From positions 41,276-105,275 of the forward strand of contig JAZSMJ010000041.1 in the NCBI GenBank assembly GCA_045535815.1: DNA of 64,000 bases. The letters are read 5' to 3'. Below, in pieces: positions 35,622 through 43,593 of the stretch (positions are counted from its first letter, which is position 1; each line of letters begins with the position of its first letter). This DNA is from JAZSMJ01 sp045535815. GTDB taxonomy: Bacteria > Bacillota > Clostridia > Oscillospirales > CAG-272. The translations under genes and the position numbers were made by a program. The notes under the pieces were generated by a model. It had not been told where the DNA came from. It saw only the letters and a program-made list of their open reading frames with translations, and did no database searches.

Positions 35622-36680
35622 ATGAACGCTCAAACATCTTCTCCTAAGATAAAAAAGGAGACTAAAAACAAGATCAAGGTCGAGTTTGAGGGCAGAACCT
35701 CCAGATGGACCAAGTTTAAGATCAAGTATTTATCGCTGAACTTCCTCGGAACAGTAGTATGGACTCTGTTCAGATACCTGCTTCTCCTTGGAATTTCCTA
35801 CGTAATACTTCAGCCGTTCTTCTCGAAGATAGCCTCGTCCTTCATGGGTCAGGCAGACTTCGTTGACGTTACGGTTAAGCTCATTCCTAAATATCCGACG
35901 CTCGATACCTACAAGGCTATCATAGTAGACAACAAGTATTTTGAAGCTTTCATAAATACTCTGATGCTCTCACTTATGTGTGCTGTTTGCCAGACGTTTA
36001 TCTGTAGCTTTATCGGATACGGATTTGCTAAGTTTAAGTTCAAGGGCAGTAAGATACTGTTCATGCTCGTAATTCTTACGATGGTCGTTCCTCACGACAC
36101 ACTTCAGCTTTCACTCTTTATGAAGTTCAGATATTTCGATATCTTCAATATCATGAAGCTGCTCGGAGGCGGTGTTTCCGAAACCATCAACTTTACGGAC
36201 GGACTTCAGTTTATCCAGCTTAATAACAGCTATTGGCCTATGTTTATTCTTTCCATCACGGGACTTGCATTTAAGAACGGTCTTTACATATTCATGATGA
36301 GACAGTTCTTCAGAGGCGTTCCGGATGAGCTTGAGGAATCTGCATATATCGACGGTTACGGCGTTATTAAGACCTTCTTTAAGATCATTCTCCCACTTTC
36401 CGTGCCTATGATGATCACAATATTCCTGTTCTCATTCTCATGGCAGTGGACGGATGACTTCTACACGACTCTGTTCTTCACAACTCAGTCGATGAGACTT
36501 ATGCCCGATATCGTTGAGATCCCGTCATCTCTTGCAACGGACTATGCGGCTAAGAATATGTATGAAGCGGCTATTACCAATACCTGCGGTCTTATGATAA
36601 TTATGCCTCTTATCATTATGTATCTCTTCTGCCAGCGTTACCTCATCCAGGGTATCGAACGTTCCGGTATCGTTGGTTAA
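35622..36680 (+). CDS. CUT1 sugar ABC permease, MalG-like (pair 2)
   Basis: A 352-aa permease, longer than its pair-1 counterpart because of a basic N-terminal extension (about 1-45) and an extra loop (GGGVSETINFTDGLQF). The EAA loop ESAYIDGYGVIKTFFKIILP and six-helix pattern are clear. An AAGGAGGTG site precedes the ATG. It ends the seven-gene block; a strong hairpin follows 33 nt after the stop. Confidence 0.9.
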   Translation: MNAQTSSPKIKKETKNKIKVEFEGRTSRWTKFKIKYLSLNFLGTVVWTLFRYLLLLGISYVILQPFFSKIASSFMGQADFVDVTVKLIPKYPTLDTYKAIIVDNKYFEAFINTLMLSLMCAVCQTFICSFIGYGFAKFKFKGSKILFMLVILTMVVPHDTLQLSLFMKFRYFDIFNIMKLLGGGVSETINFTDGLQFIQLNNSYWPMFILSITGLAFKNGLYIFMMRQFFRGVPDELEESAYIDGYGVIKTFFKIILPLSVPMMITIFLFSFSWQWTDDFYTTLFFTTQSMRLMPDIVEIPSSLATDYAAKNMYEAAITNTCGLMIIMPLIIMYLFCQRYLIQGIERSGIVG

Positions 36681-36713
36681 TACCACGCACTTTAAAAATG
36701 TGGATAAATTTTA

Positions 36714-36747
36714 TGGGGGAGACCTTTTTACAAAAAGGTCTCCCCCA
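36714..36747 (+). terminator. Terminator-like hairpin after the transport locus
   Basis: Perfect 16-bp stem TGGGGGAGACCTTTTT / AAAAAGGTCTCCCCCA with a 2-nt loop. There is no long T tract directly after it, so it may be the end of a repeat element as well as a terminator. Confidence 0.65.
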
Positions 36748-36892
36748 TACCCCTTTCCAAAAACTTTCGGGGCAAAAACAAAACTATGAAATATTCCTTT
36801 GCAAGGCAAAGGAATATTTGGGTAGGTCGCAATCTGTGTTTGCACTATTTAGTGGCGACCTACAGCGAACTTAGTGCGAAAGTTTTGGTCAA

Positions 36893-36932
36893 GCTTTTTC
36901 AGACGATTAGACACCGAAGGTGGATATTCGTC
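36893..36932 (+). repeat. Dispersed 40-bp repeat, copy 1
   Basis: Contains ACGATTAGACACC, AAGGTGG and TATTCGTC. Aligned with 48860-48899 it has only a few differences. Both copies are intergenic and in the same orientation. Confidence 0.75.
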
Positions 36933-37139
36933 CGTGCTTGCGAGTTCAAGGGCGAGTAGCCCTTGGTAACGGCGTTTCTTTTTAGAGTTCGAAGAACTCA
37001 CGTGCTTTTTTCAAAAATCGGAAGAAATAAATTATTGCCGCCTTCTTGGCGGTAAGCATTTTTTTATGAAAAAGCGTCATACTATTCTTGCGTTGTTAGA
37101 ACTTAAAAGGGTATATTCCCAAAAGTTTTTGGGTGGGGT

Positions 37140-37175
37140 ACAGGGGAGTCCTTTTTGTAAAAAGGACTCCCCTGT
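37140..37175. terminator. Long hairpin at the right end of the noncoding element
   Basis: Perfect 17-bp stem ACAGGGGAGTCCTTTTT / AAAAAGGACTCCCCTGT with a GT loop. It mirrors the left-end hairpin (GGGGAG...CTCCCC with inner T/A runs). Terminator function is possible but unproven. Confidence 0.5.
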
Positions 37176-37240
37176 GCTAAAACTGTACTAACACTTATGT
37201 GACGATATCACACAAGGGAAAAATATTTGCAGAATTGCTA

Positions 37241-37269
37241 TTGACATATTATACGGTGTATGATATATT
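37241..37269 (+). promoter_or_regulatory. nrdDG promoter
   Basis: TTGACA (37241-37246), 17-nt spacer, TATATT (37264-37269), about 70 nt before the nrdD ATG. Confidence 0.8.
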
Positions 37270-37282
37270 ATTTTATACAAAC

Positions 37283-37328
37283 GCAAGATATAGGATACAT
37301 AATATATAACGACCACAACATATAGAAG
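37283..37328 (+). promoter_or_regulatory. Possible NrdR-box pair
   Basis: GCAAGATATAGGA (37283-37295) and ACAACATATAGAA (37315-37327) match each other at 10 of 13 positions and start 32 bp apart, about three helical turns, the spacing reported for NrdR boxes. The first, read in reverse, resembles ACACTATATCTTGT. The match is imperfect and the sites lie downstream of the -10. Confidence 0.35.
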
Positions 37329-37338
37329 GAGAGCGAAT

Positions 37339-39522
37339 ATGAAGATAATCAAGAGAAACGGTTCGGAAGCTACGTTTGACCGCAAAAAAATAGAGCAGGC
37401 GATAAGAAAAGCAAACGCCGAGACGGATGGCAGACCTGAGCTTACCGAGCGTCAGATCGAATATATTGCCCTCGTAATAGAGGATCACTGCAGAGAGCTT
37501 GACCGTGCTCTTTCAGTCGAGGAGATTCAGGAGCTGGTTGAGACTCATATCATTCTTCAGGGTGCGCCCGAGACGGCAAAGAGATACATCCGTTATCGCT
37601 TTACCCGTAACCTTGCCCGTGTTGCCAATACTACCGATGACAGAATTCTTTCCCTCATCGAGTGCAACAACGAAGAGGTAATGCAGGAAAACTCAAACAA
37701 GAATCCTACCGTTAACAGCGTTCAGCGTGACTATATGGCAGGTGAGGTCAGCCGTGACATTACCAACCGTATACTGCTTCCCGAGGATATCGTTCAGGCT
37801 CACGAGGCGGGAATCATACATTTCCACGATACAGATTATTATGCACAGCATATGCACAACTGTGACCTCGTCAATCTTGAGGATATGCTCCAGAACGGCA
37901 CCGTTATAAGCGGTACAATGATCGAAAAGCCCCACAGCTTTTCAACCGCCTGCAATATTGCAACTCAGATTATTGCGCAGGTTGCATCCAATCAGTACGG
38001 CGGACAGAGCATAAGCCTTACCCATCTTGCTCCCTTCGTTCAGGTGTCAAGAGAAAAGATAAAAAGAACCGTTTCTGCCGAGTTTGAAAAGCTTGGTATT
38101 AAGGCGAGCGACGAGCAGATCTCGGCTGTGACCGAGGACCGTCTGCGTGAGGAGATCAACAGAGGCGTTCAGACCATACAGTATCAGGTCGTTACACTCC
38201 TTACAACAAACGGACAGGCTCCGTTCGTTACGGTATTTATGTATCTTAACGAGGCTAAGGATGAGCAGACAAAGCACGACCTTGCTCTTATCATCGAGGA
38301 GGTTCTCAATCAGAGATATATCGGTGTAAAGAACGAGTCGGGCGTGTACGTTACCCCTGCCTTCCCCAAGCTGGTTTACGTGCTTGAAGAGGATAATATA
38401 ACTGAGGATGCTCCCTATTGGTATCTTACCGAGCTTGCCGCTAAATGTACGGCTAAGCGCATGGTGCCCGACTATATTTCCGAGAAGATAATGCTTGATC
38501 TCAAAAAGGACTCAAACGGAAACGGAAACTGCTATACATGCATGGGCTGTCGCAGCTTCCTTACTCCCTACGTTGATGAGGACGGCAATCCCAAGTATTA
38601 CGGCAGATTTAATCAGGGTGTAGTTACGCTCAACCTGGTTGACGTTGCCTGCACGGCGTGTGAAAACGGAAGGGGCGTTGACGGATTCTGGCGTGTGCTT
38701 GACGAGCGACTTGAGCTCTGCCACCGTGCGCTTCAGTGCAGACACGAGCGTCTTGAGGGCACCGTATCCGATGCCGCACCTATACTCTGGCAATACGGAG
38801 CACTTGCACGTCTTAAGAAGGGCGAGCCTATTACAAAGCTTCTCCACGGCGGATATTCCACCATTTCTCTCGGATATGCAGGACTTTGGGAATGCGTATA
38901 CGAGGTTACCGGCAAGAAGCTGACCGAGCCCGAGGGCGAGGCTTTCGGCCTTGAGGTAATGCGCCGTATGAACGAGGCTTGCATGAAGTGGAGAGCAGAT
39001 GAGAACATCCACTATTCGCTCTACGGAACTCCCCTTGAATCGACTACCTATAAGTTTGCTAAATGTCTCCAGAAGAGATTTGGCAAGATAGAGGGCGTTA
39101 CCGACAAGAATTATATAACGAATTCCTATCATATACACGTAACCGAGCCTATTGATGCGTTTGATAAGCTTGCCCTTGAGGCAAAGTTCCAGGAGCTTTC
39201 TCCCGGCGGTGCTATCAGCTACGTAGAGGTTCCGGATATGCAGAATAATCTTGAGGCTGTGCTTCAGGTTATGAAGTTCATTTACGATAATATCATGTAT
39301 GCCGAGCTCAATACAAAGAGCGACTACTGTCAGTGTTGCGGATTTGACGGTGAGATGGAGATAGTCGAAAACGACGGCAAGCTGGTATGGAAATGCCCGA
39401 ATTGCGGTAATGACGATCAGAATAAGATGAACGTTGCCCGCCGCACCTGCGGTTATATTGGCACGCAGTACTGGAATCAGGGCAGAACTCAGGAGATCAG
39501 AGAGAGGGTACTTCACCTATAA
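37339..39522 (+). CDS. nrdD: Anaerobic ribonucleoside-triphosphate reductase
   Basis: Oxygen-sensitive glycyl-radical enzyme that reduces NTPs to dNTPs, marking an anaerobic lifestyle. The 727-aa protein starts with an ATP-cone allosteric domain (KIIKRNGSEATFDRKKIEQA), has the (beta/alpha) barrel with TCMGCRSFLTP, a C-terminal zinc site CQCC ... CPNC, and the radical motif RRTCGYIG with Gly705. AAGGAGAG precedes the ATG. It overlaps nrdG by one base, so the reductase and its activase are translationally coupled. Confidence 0.98.
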   Translation: MKIIKRNGSEATFDRKKIEQAIRKANAETDGRPELTERQIEYIALVIEDHCRELDRALSVEEIQELVETHIILQGAPETAKRYIRYRFTRNLARVANTTDDRILSLIECNNEEVMQENSNKNPTVNSVQRDYMAGEVSRDITNRILLPEDIVQAHEAGIIHFHDTDYYAQHMHNCDLVNLEDMLQNGTVISGTMIEKPHSFSTACNIATQIIAQVASNQYGGQSISLTHLAPFVQVSREKIKRTVSAEFEKLGIKASDEQISAVTEDRLREEINRGVQTIQYQVVTLLTTNGQAPFVTVFMYLNEAKDEQTKHDLALIIEEVLNQRYIGVKNESGVYVTPAFPKLVYVLEEDNITEDAPYWYLTELAAKCTAKRMVPDYISEKIMLDLKKDSNGNGNCYTCMGCRSFLTPYVDEDGNPKYYGRFNQGVVTLNLVDVACTACENGRGVDGFWRVLDERLELCHRALQCRHERLEGTVSDAAPILWQYGALARLKKGEPITKLLHGGYSTISLGYAGLWECVYEVTGKKLTEPEGEAFGLEVMRRMNEACMKWRADENIHYSLYGTPLESTTYKFAKCLQKRFGKIEGVTDKNYITNSYHIHVTEPIDAFDKLALEAKFQELSPGGAISYVEVPDMQNNLEAVLQVMKFIYDNIMYAELNTKSDYCQCCGFDGEMEIVENDGKLVWKCPNCGNDDQNKMNVARRTCGYIGTQYWNQGRTQEIRERVLHL

Positions 39523-40052
39523 TGTATTACGGAAATATAAAAAAACGTGATATTGCAGACGGCGTGGGCGTCAGAGTAGCTCTGTTCGTATCGGGCTGTA
39601 CGCATCACTGTAAAAATTGCTTCAATCCGGAAACTTGGAGCTTTGAATACGGTCAGCCGTACACAAACGAGACCGAAGAAGAGATACTTTCGCTGCTCGA
39701 GCCGTCCTATATAAACGGACTTACTCTGCTTGGCGGAGAGCCGTTTGAGGTGCAAAACCAAAGGGTGCTCGTTGGCTTGCTCCGCCGTGTGCGTGAGAAA
39801 TTCCCCGGCAAGAATATCTGGTGCTATACCGGATATACCCTTGAGGAGCTTCTTTTTGGCAGCCGTGCGAGATGTGAGGTCACCGACGAGATGCTGTCTA
39901 TGATCGACGTGCTTGTTGACGGTGAGTATATTGACGAGAAGCGCAATATATCCCTCAGCTTCAGAGGCTCTGAAAATCAGAGGATAATAGACGTTAAGGC
40001 TTCGCTTGAGTGCGGCAGCTGCGTCACCCTCGACCTTGACCGCAAACGCTGA
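39522..40052 (+). CDS. nrdG: Anaerobic RNR-activating protein (radical SAM)
   Basis: Uses S-adenosylmethionine and a [4Fe-4S] cluster to create the glycyl radical on NrdD. The 176-aa protein has the cluster motif CTHHCKNC at residues 26-33, LTLLGGEPFEVQN for SAM binding and NIWCYTGYTLEEL. Length is normal. The gene begins on the last base of nrdD and is followed by a strong terminator. Confidence 0.97.
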   Translation: MYYGNIKKRDIADGVGVRVALFVSGCTHHCKNCFNPETWSFEYGQPYTNETEEEILSLLEPSYINGLTLLGGEPFEVQNQRVLVGLLRRVREKFPGKNIWCYTGYTLEELLFGSRARCEVTDEMLSMIDVLVDGEYIDEKRNISLSFRGSENQRIIDVKASLECGSCVTLDLDRKR

Positions 40053-40097
40053 TACGGCAATGCATCAAAAAACAAGCACAAAAGAATAAAGCGTGAA

Positions 40098-40133
40098 AAA
40101 TATCCCCTGCAGTTACATCTGCAGGGGATATTT
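40098..40133 (+). terminator. Intrinsic terminator of nrdDG
   Basis: Perfect 15-bp stem AAATATCCCCTGCAG / CTGCAGGGGATATTT with a 6-nt loop, 45 nt after the nrdG stop. Confidence 0.88.
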
Positions 40134-40180
40134 GTATAAAAAAAAGACTGTGCTAAGGGGATATTTTTGTGAAAATACCC

Positions 40181-40209
40181 TTGCTAAAAAGGATTATGTA
40201 TGGTACAAT
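40181..40209 (+). promoter_or_regulatory. fhs promoter
   Basis: TTGCTA (40181-40186), 17-nt spacer, TACAAT (40204-40209), about 40 nt before the fhs ATG, which has GAGGAAAG upstream. Confidence 0.7.
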
Positions 40210-40250
40210 AAAACCAATAAATCTACTTTAATTCGAAAGAGGAAAGAAAC

Positions 40251-41924
40251 ATGAAAACTGATATCGAAATCGCTCAGAGCACCAAACTTCTTCCCATCAC
40301 TGAAATTGCAAAAAAGCTCGGTATAACCGACGACGAGCTTGAACTCTACGGAAAGTATAAGGCGAAGATAACCGACGAGTTTATCGCACGCAATGCAGGT
40401 AAGCCGGACGGAAAGCTTATACTCGTAACTGCAATAAATCCCACTCCTGCAGGAGAGGGTAAGACTACCACAACAGTCGGTCTCGGACAGGCAATGTCCA
40501 TAATAGGCAAGGATTCAATAATCGCACTTCGTGAGCCCTCACTCGGCCCGGTATTCGGTGTTAAGGGCGGTGCGGCAGGCGGAGGATATTCTCAGGTCCT
40601 TCCCATGGAGGATATCAACCTCCACTTCACAGGAGATTTCCATGCGATAACAGCCGCTAACAATCTCCTTTGCGCAATGATAGACAACCACATCCAGCAG
40701 GGAAACGTTCTTGGCATCGATCCCCGCCGTGTTCTTTTTGCAAGAGCAACCGATACTAACGACAGAGCGCTCCGCAATATCGTCGTAGGTATGGGTGGCA
40801 AGGCGGACGGCGTCGTCCGTGAGGATCACTTCCTTATAACCGTTGCAAGTGAAGTTATGGCTATACTTTGCCTTGCTTCTTCTCTTGCCGATCTTAAAGA
40901 GCGTCTCGGAAACATTCTCGTTGCGTATACCTACGATAACAAGCCGGTATACTGCCGTGACATTTCTGCTCAGGGCGCTATGACCGCACTTTTGAAGGAT
41001 GCAATGAAGCCTAACCTCGTTCAGACTACCGAAAATACTCCTGCGCTTATTCACGGCGGTCCGTTTGCAAACATCGCTCACGGCTGTAACTCTGTAAAGG
41101 CAACTAAGCTTGCTCTTAAGCTCGCCGATTACGCTATCACAGAGGCAGGCTTCGGTGCTGACCTCGGTGCTGAAAAATTCCTTGACATTAAGTGCCGTAA
41201 GGCAGGTCTTACACCGGCTGCAGTCGTTCTCGTAGCAACCGTCAGAGCTCTTAAGTATAACGGTGGCATTCCCAAGACAGAGCTTGCCACTGAAAACGTT
41301 GATGCTCTCAAGCGCGGTCTTTGCAACCTTGAAGCACACATAGACAATATAAAGAGCTACGGTCTGCCGGTAGTAGTTGCTATCAACCGCTTTGGCACGG
41401 ATTCTCAGGCAGAGCTTGACGCTGTCCGTGAGGCTTGCGAGGCAAGAGGCGTTGAGGTTGCACTCTCCGAGGTATTCGCTAAAGGCGGTCAGGGCGGAGT
41501 TGAGCTTGCTCATAAGGTAGTTGAAGCCTGCGAGAAGGAAAATAACTTTACCTTCTCTTACGAAGACGAGCTTTCAACGGTTGAAAAGATAAAGAAGCTC
41601 GCAAAGAAGATATACGGTGCTGCTGACGTAAACTTCAGCGATGCCGCTCTTAAGCAGATAGCTTCCATTGAAGCTCTTGATGAAAAATATAAGAAATATC
41701 CGATATGCGTTGCAAAGACGCAGTATTCACTCTCCGACGATCCTACTCTTCTCGGAAGACCGACAGGATTTACAATGAACGTTCGTGAAGTGAAGCTTTC
41801 CGCAGGTGCTGGCTTTATAGTAGTGCTTACCGGTGCTATTATGACCATGCCCGGACTTCCCAAGGAGCCTGCGGCATTCAGAATAGACGTTGACGATAAC
41901 GGAAATATTACGGGACTGTTTTAA
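40251..41924 (+). CDS. fhs: Formate-tetrahydrofolate ligase
   Basis: Converts formate, THF and ATP to 10-formyl-THF, feeding purine, formyl-methionine and one-carbon pools; also the second step of the methyl branch of the acetogenic pathway. The 557-aa protein is full length with the P-loop PTPAGEGKTTTTVGLGQ (about 64-80), REPSLGPVFGVKGGAAGGG and IDMHFTGD-like NLHFTGDFHAI. It leads a run with tsaE, tsaB and rpiB and lies 1.7 kb from a corrinoid methyl-transfer set. Confidence 0.98.
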   Translation: MKTDIEIAQSTKLLPITEIAKKLGITDDELELYGKYKAKITDEFIARNAGKPDGKLILVTAINPTPAGEGKTTTTVGLGQAMSIIGKDSIIALREPSLGPVFGVKGGAAGGGYSQVLPMEDINLHFTGDFHAITAANNLLCAMIDNHIQQGNVLGIDPRRVLFARATDTNDRALRNIVVGMGGKADGVVREDHFLITVASEVMAILCLASSLADLKERLGNILVAYTYDNKPVYCRDISAQGAMTALLKDAMKPNLVQTTENTPALIHGGPFANIAHGCNSVKATKLALKLADYAITEAGFGADLGAEKFLDIKCRKAGLTPAAVVLVATVRALKYNGGIPKTELATENVDALKRGLCNLEAHIDNIKSYGLPVVVAINRFGTDSQAELDAVREACEARGVEVALSEVFAKGGQGGVELAHKVVEACEKENNFTFSYEDELSTVEKIKKLAKKIYGAADVNFSDAALKQIASIEALDEKYKKYPICVAKTQYSLSDDPTLLGRPTGFTMNVREVKLSAGAGFIVVLTGAIMTMPGLPKEPAAFRIDVDDNGNITGLF

Positions 41925-41927
41925 AAT

Positions 41928-42383
41928 ATGCTTATTTTTGACCGCATAACTACGTCGGCACAGATGACCGAGGAATTGGGCGCTGAATTTGCCGAGGAGC
42001 TGAAAAACAACGGAATAAAGACGGATGACGGAGTTATGTTTGCCGCTCTTTACGGAGATCTCGGCGCAGGTAAGACTGCGTTTGTTCGGGGGATGGCAAG
42101 CGTGATAGCTCCCACCGCTCAGGTGTTCAGTCCCACCTATACCGTGGTGAACGAATACAGAAGCGAGGACGGATGTCTTTGCCATTGCGATATGTACCGT
42201 ATAAGTGATGAGGACGATCTTATGTCTATCGGCTTTTACGACTATACCGACTGCGTTATTGCTGCAGAATGGTGCGAAAATATTCCGTATGCTCTACCCG
42301 ACGTTCGCTATGAGGTCAGAATAGAAAAAGATATTCTTGACGATAACAAAAGAAGAATAACCGTAGAAAGGGTAGGGTGCTGA
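41928..42383 (+). CDS. tsaE: tRNA t6A biosynthesis ATPase TsaE
   Basis: ATPase that drives turnover of the TsaB-TsaD complex making N6-threonylcarbamoyladenosine at A37 of ANN-decoding tRNAs. The 151-aa protein shows Walker A ALYGDLGAGKTAF (about 41-53), FSPTYTVVNEY, and CHCDMYRI with the acidic residues of the second site. It starts 3 nt after fhs and is followed by tsaB after 1 nt; tsaD is not in the window. Confidence 0.94.
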   Translation: MLIFDRITTSAQMTEELGAEFAEELKNNGIKTDDGVMFAALYGDLGAGKTAFVRGMASVIAPTAQVFSPTYTVVNEYRSEDGCLCHCDMYRISDEDDLMSIGFYDYTDCVIAAEWCENIPYALPDVRYEVRIEKDILDDNKRRITVERVGC

Positions 42384-42384
42384 A

Positions 42385-43110
42385 TTGAATATACTTGCTA
42401 TAGATACAACGGCGCTTACCTCCTCTGCGGCAATAGTATTTTACGATGGGTGCAAATCGCCCGGGAGCGCAAAGATAATTGCTCTCTCGCAGCTGAACAC
42501 GTCAGCCAAGCACAGCGAGGCTATGCTTCCCATGATAGAGTCAATGCTCAAAAGCGCAAAGATGAGCATATCCGATATAGATATGTTTGCTCTGTCTGAG
42601 GGCCCCGGCTCCTTTACCGGTGTCAGAATAGGCGTTTCGCTTATAAAGGGACTTGCGTTCGGTACGGGTAAGCCCTGCGTTGGAGTTTCTACCCTTGATG
42701 CTCTTGCACGGAATCTCTCGGGATACGACGGGGTCATATGTCCGGTTATGGATGCCCGTCGCTCGCAGTTTTACACTGCGCTCTACAGAGGCAAAAGCAA
42801 GCTGACCGAGGATGACTGCATAAGCGCAGACAGCCTAAGAGAGCTTATTATTCAAAACGGCTCGCAGGCAGTCTTGGTAGGCGACGGAGCAGAGCTTGCC
42901 GAAAGGCTTATCGCTCTTGACGGCGTTAAGAGAGTAAGCGAGCTTCTCGTATATCAGAATGCATATTCGGTGGCGGTATGTGCTGCTGAAAAATTTCAGA
43001 ATAACAAAAATCTTGATTTCTCGGACTCGGCGCTGTCTCCGGTGTATCTGAGACTGCCTCAGGCCGAGAGAGAAAGACTTGAAAGGATGAATAATAATGA
43101 AAACAACTAA
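42385..43110 (+). CDS. tsaB: tRNA t6A biosynthesis protein TsaB
   Basis: ASKHA-fold partner that scaffolds TsaD in t6A synthesis. The 241-aa protein opens with NILAIDTTALTSSAAIV and has HSEAMLPMIESML, LSEGPGSFTGVRIG and GLAFGTGKPCVGVSTLDAL, the standard family pattern. The start is a TTG at 42385, one base after the tsaE stop, with AGGG about 12 nt upstream; translational coupling probably compensates. The rpiB start lies inside its last 14 nt. Confidence 0.93.
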   Translation: MNILAIDTTALTSSAAIVFYDGCKSPGSAKIIALSQLNTSAKHSEAMLPMIESMLKSAKMSISDIDMFALSEGPGSFTGVRIGVSLIKGLAFGTGKPCVGVSTLDALARNLSGYDGVICPVMDARRSQFYTALYRGKSKLTEDDCISADSLRELIIQNGSQAVLVGDGAELAERLIALDGVKRVSELLVYQNAYSVAVCAAEKFQNNKNLDFSDSALSPVYLRLPQAERERLERMNNNENN

Positions 43111-43558
43111 ACCCATCGCTATAGGCTGTGATCACGGTGGCGTGGAGCTCAAGGATGCAGTTGTCCGTCACCTCGAGGAAAAGGGCTATACCGTAAACGA
43201 CTGCGGTACCTATAATAAGGATTCCGTTCACTATCCCGTTTATGCCGACAAGGTATGCAAGGAGATACAGAGCGGAAACAGCGAGCTCGGTATACTTATC
43301 TGCAGCACCGGTCTTGGTATGAGCATTGCGGCAAACAAGCATAAGGGCTGCCGTGCATCTCTTTGCGCTGATACCTACAGTGCAAGACTTACGAGAATGC
43401 ACAACAATTCAAATATTCTTTGCATGGGTGCTCTCGTTACCGGAAGCGCACTTGCAATGGATATAGTTGATCAGTACATCGAATCCGAATTCGAGGGTGG
43501 AAGACATGCAACAAGAGTTGATATGTTTACTGCACTTGAAGAGGATTGGAAAAATTAA
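43097..43558 (+). CDS. rpiB: Ribose-5-phosphate isomerase B
   Basis: Interconverts ribose-5-phosphate and ribulose-5-phosphate (some members act on allose-6-phosphate). The 153-aa RpiB/LacAB-fold protein has CDHGG (residues 11-15), the catalytic Cys69 in ICSTGLGMSIAANK, and HNNSNILCMGA. It overlaps the end of tsaB by 14 nt with AAAGGATG as ribosome binding site. Confidence 0.95.
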   Translation: MKTTKPIAIGCDHGGVELKDAVVRHLEEKGYTVNDCGTYNKDSVHYPVYADKVCKEIQSGNSELGILICSTGLGMSIAANKHKGCRASLCADTYSARLTRMHNNSNILCMGALVTGSALAMDIVDQYIESEFEGGRHATRVDMFTALEEDWKN

Positions 43559-43593
43559 AATAAAAAATATTTATTTTAAAGAGGTATTTTATC

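Larger units (their letters stand above)
36714..37175. repeat. Hairpin-rich noncoding element with inverted ends
   Basis: No gene is seen in 36681-37338. The element is bounded by two long hairpins (36714-36747, 37140-37175), and just inside them lie inverted related sequences, ACCCCTTTCCAAAAACTTT (36749-36767) and AAAAGTTTTTGGGTGGGGT (37121-37139). Within it, AAAACTTTCG (36760-36769) pairs with CGAAAGTTTT (36877-36886) and encloses two stems: AAATATTCCTTTGC / GCAAAGGAATATTT (36789-36819) and GTAGGTCGC / GCGACCTAC (36822-36863). More hairpins occur near 36950, 36985 and 37040. Part of it (36893-36932) recurs at 48860-48899. It resembles a non-autonomous mobile repeat (MITE-like) or a structured RNA. 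Confidence 0.6.

Noticed and set aside
38512..39516. 334-codon minus-strand open frame
   Set aside because: Antisense to nrdD, which is fully supported by its glycyl-radical and zinc motifs.
40539..41513. 324-codon minus-strand open frame
   Set aside because: Antisense to fhs; fhs motifs are complete and the shadow has atypical composition.
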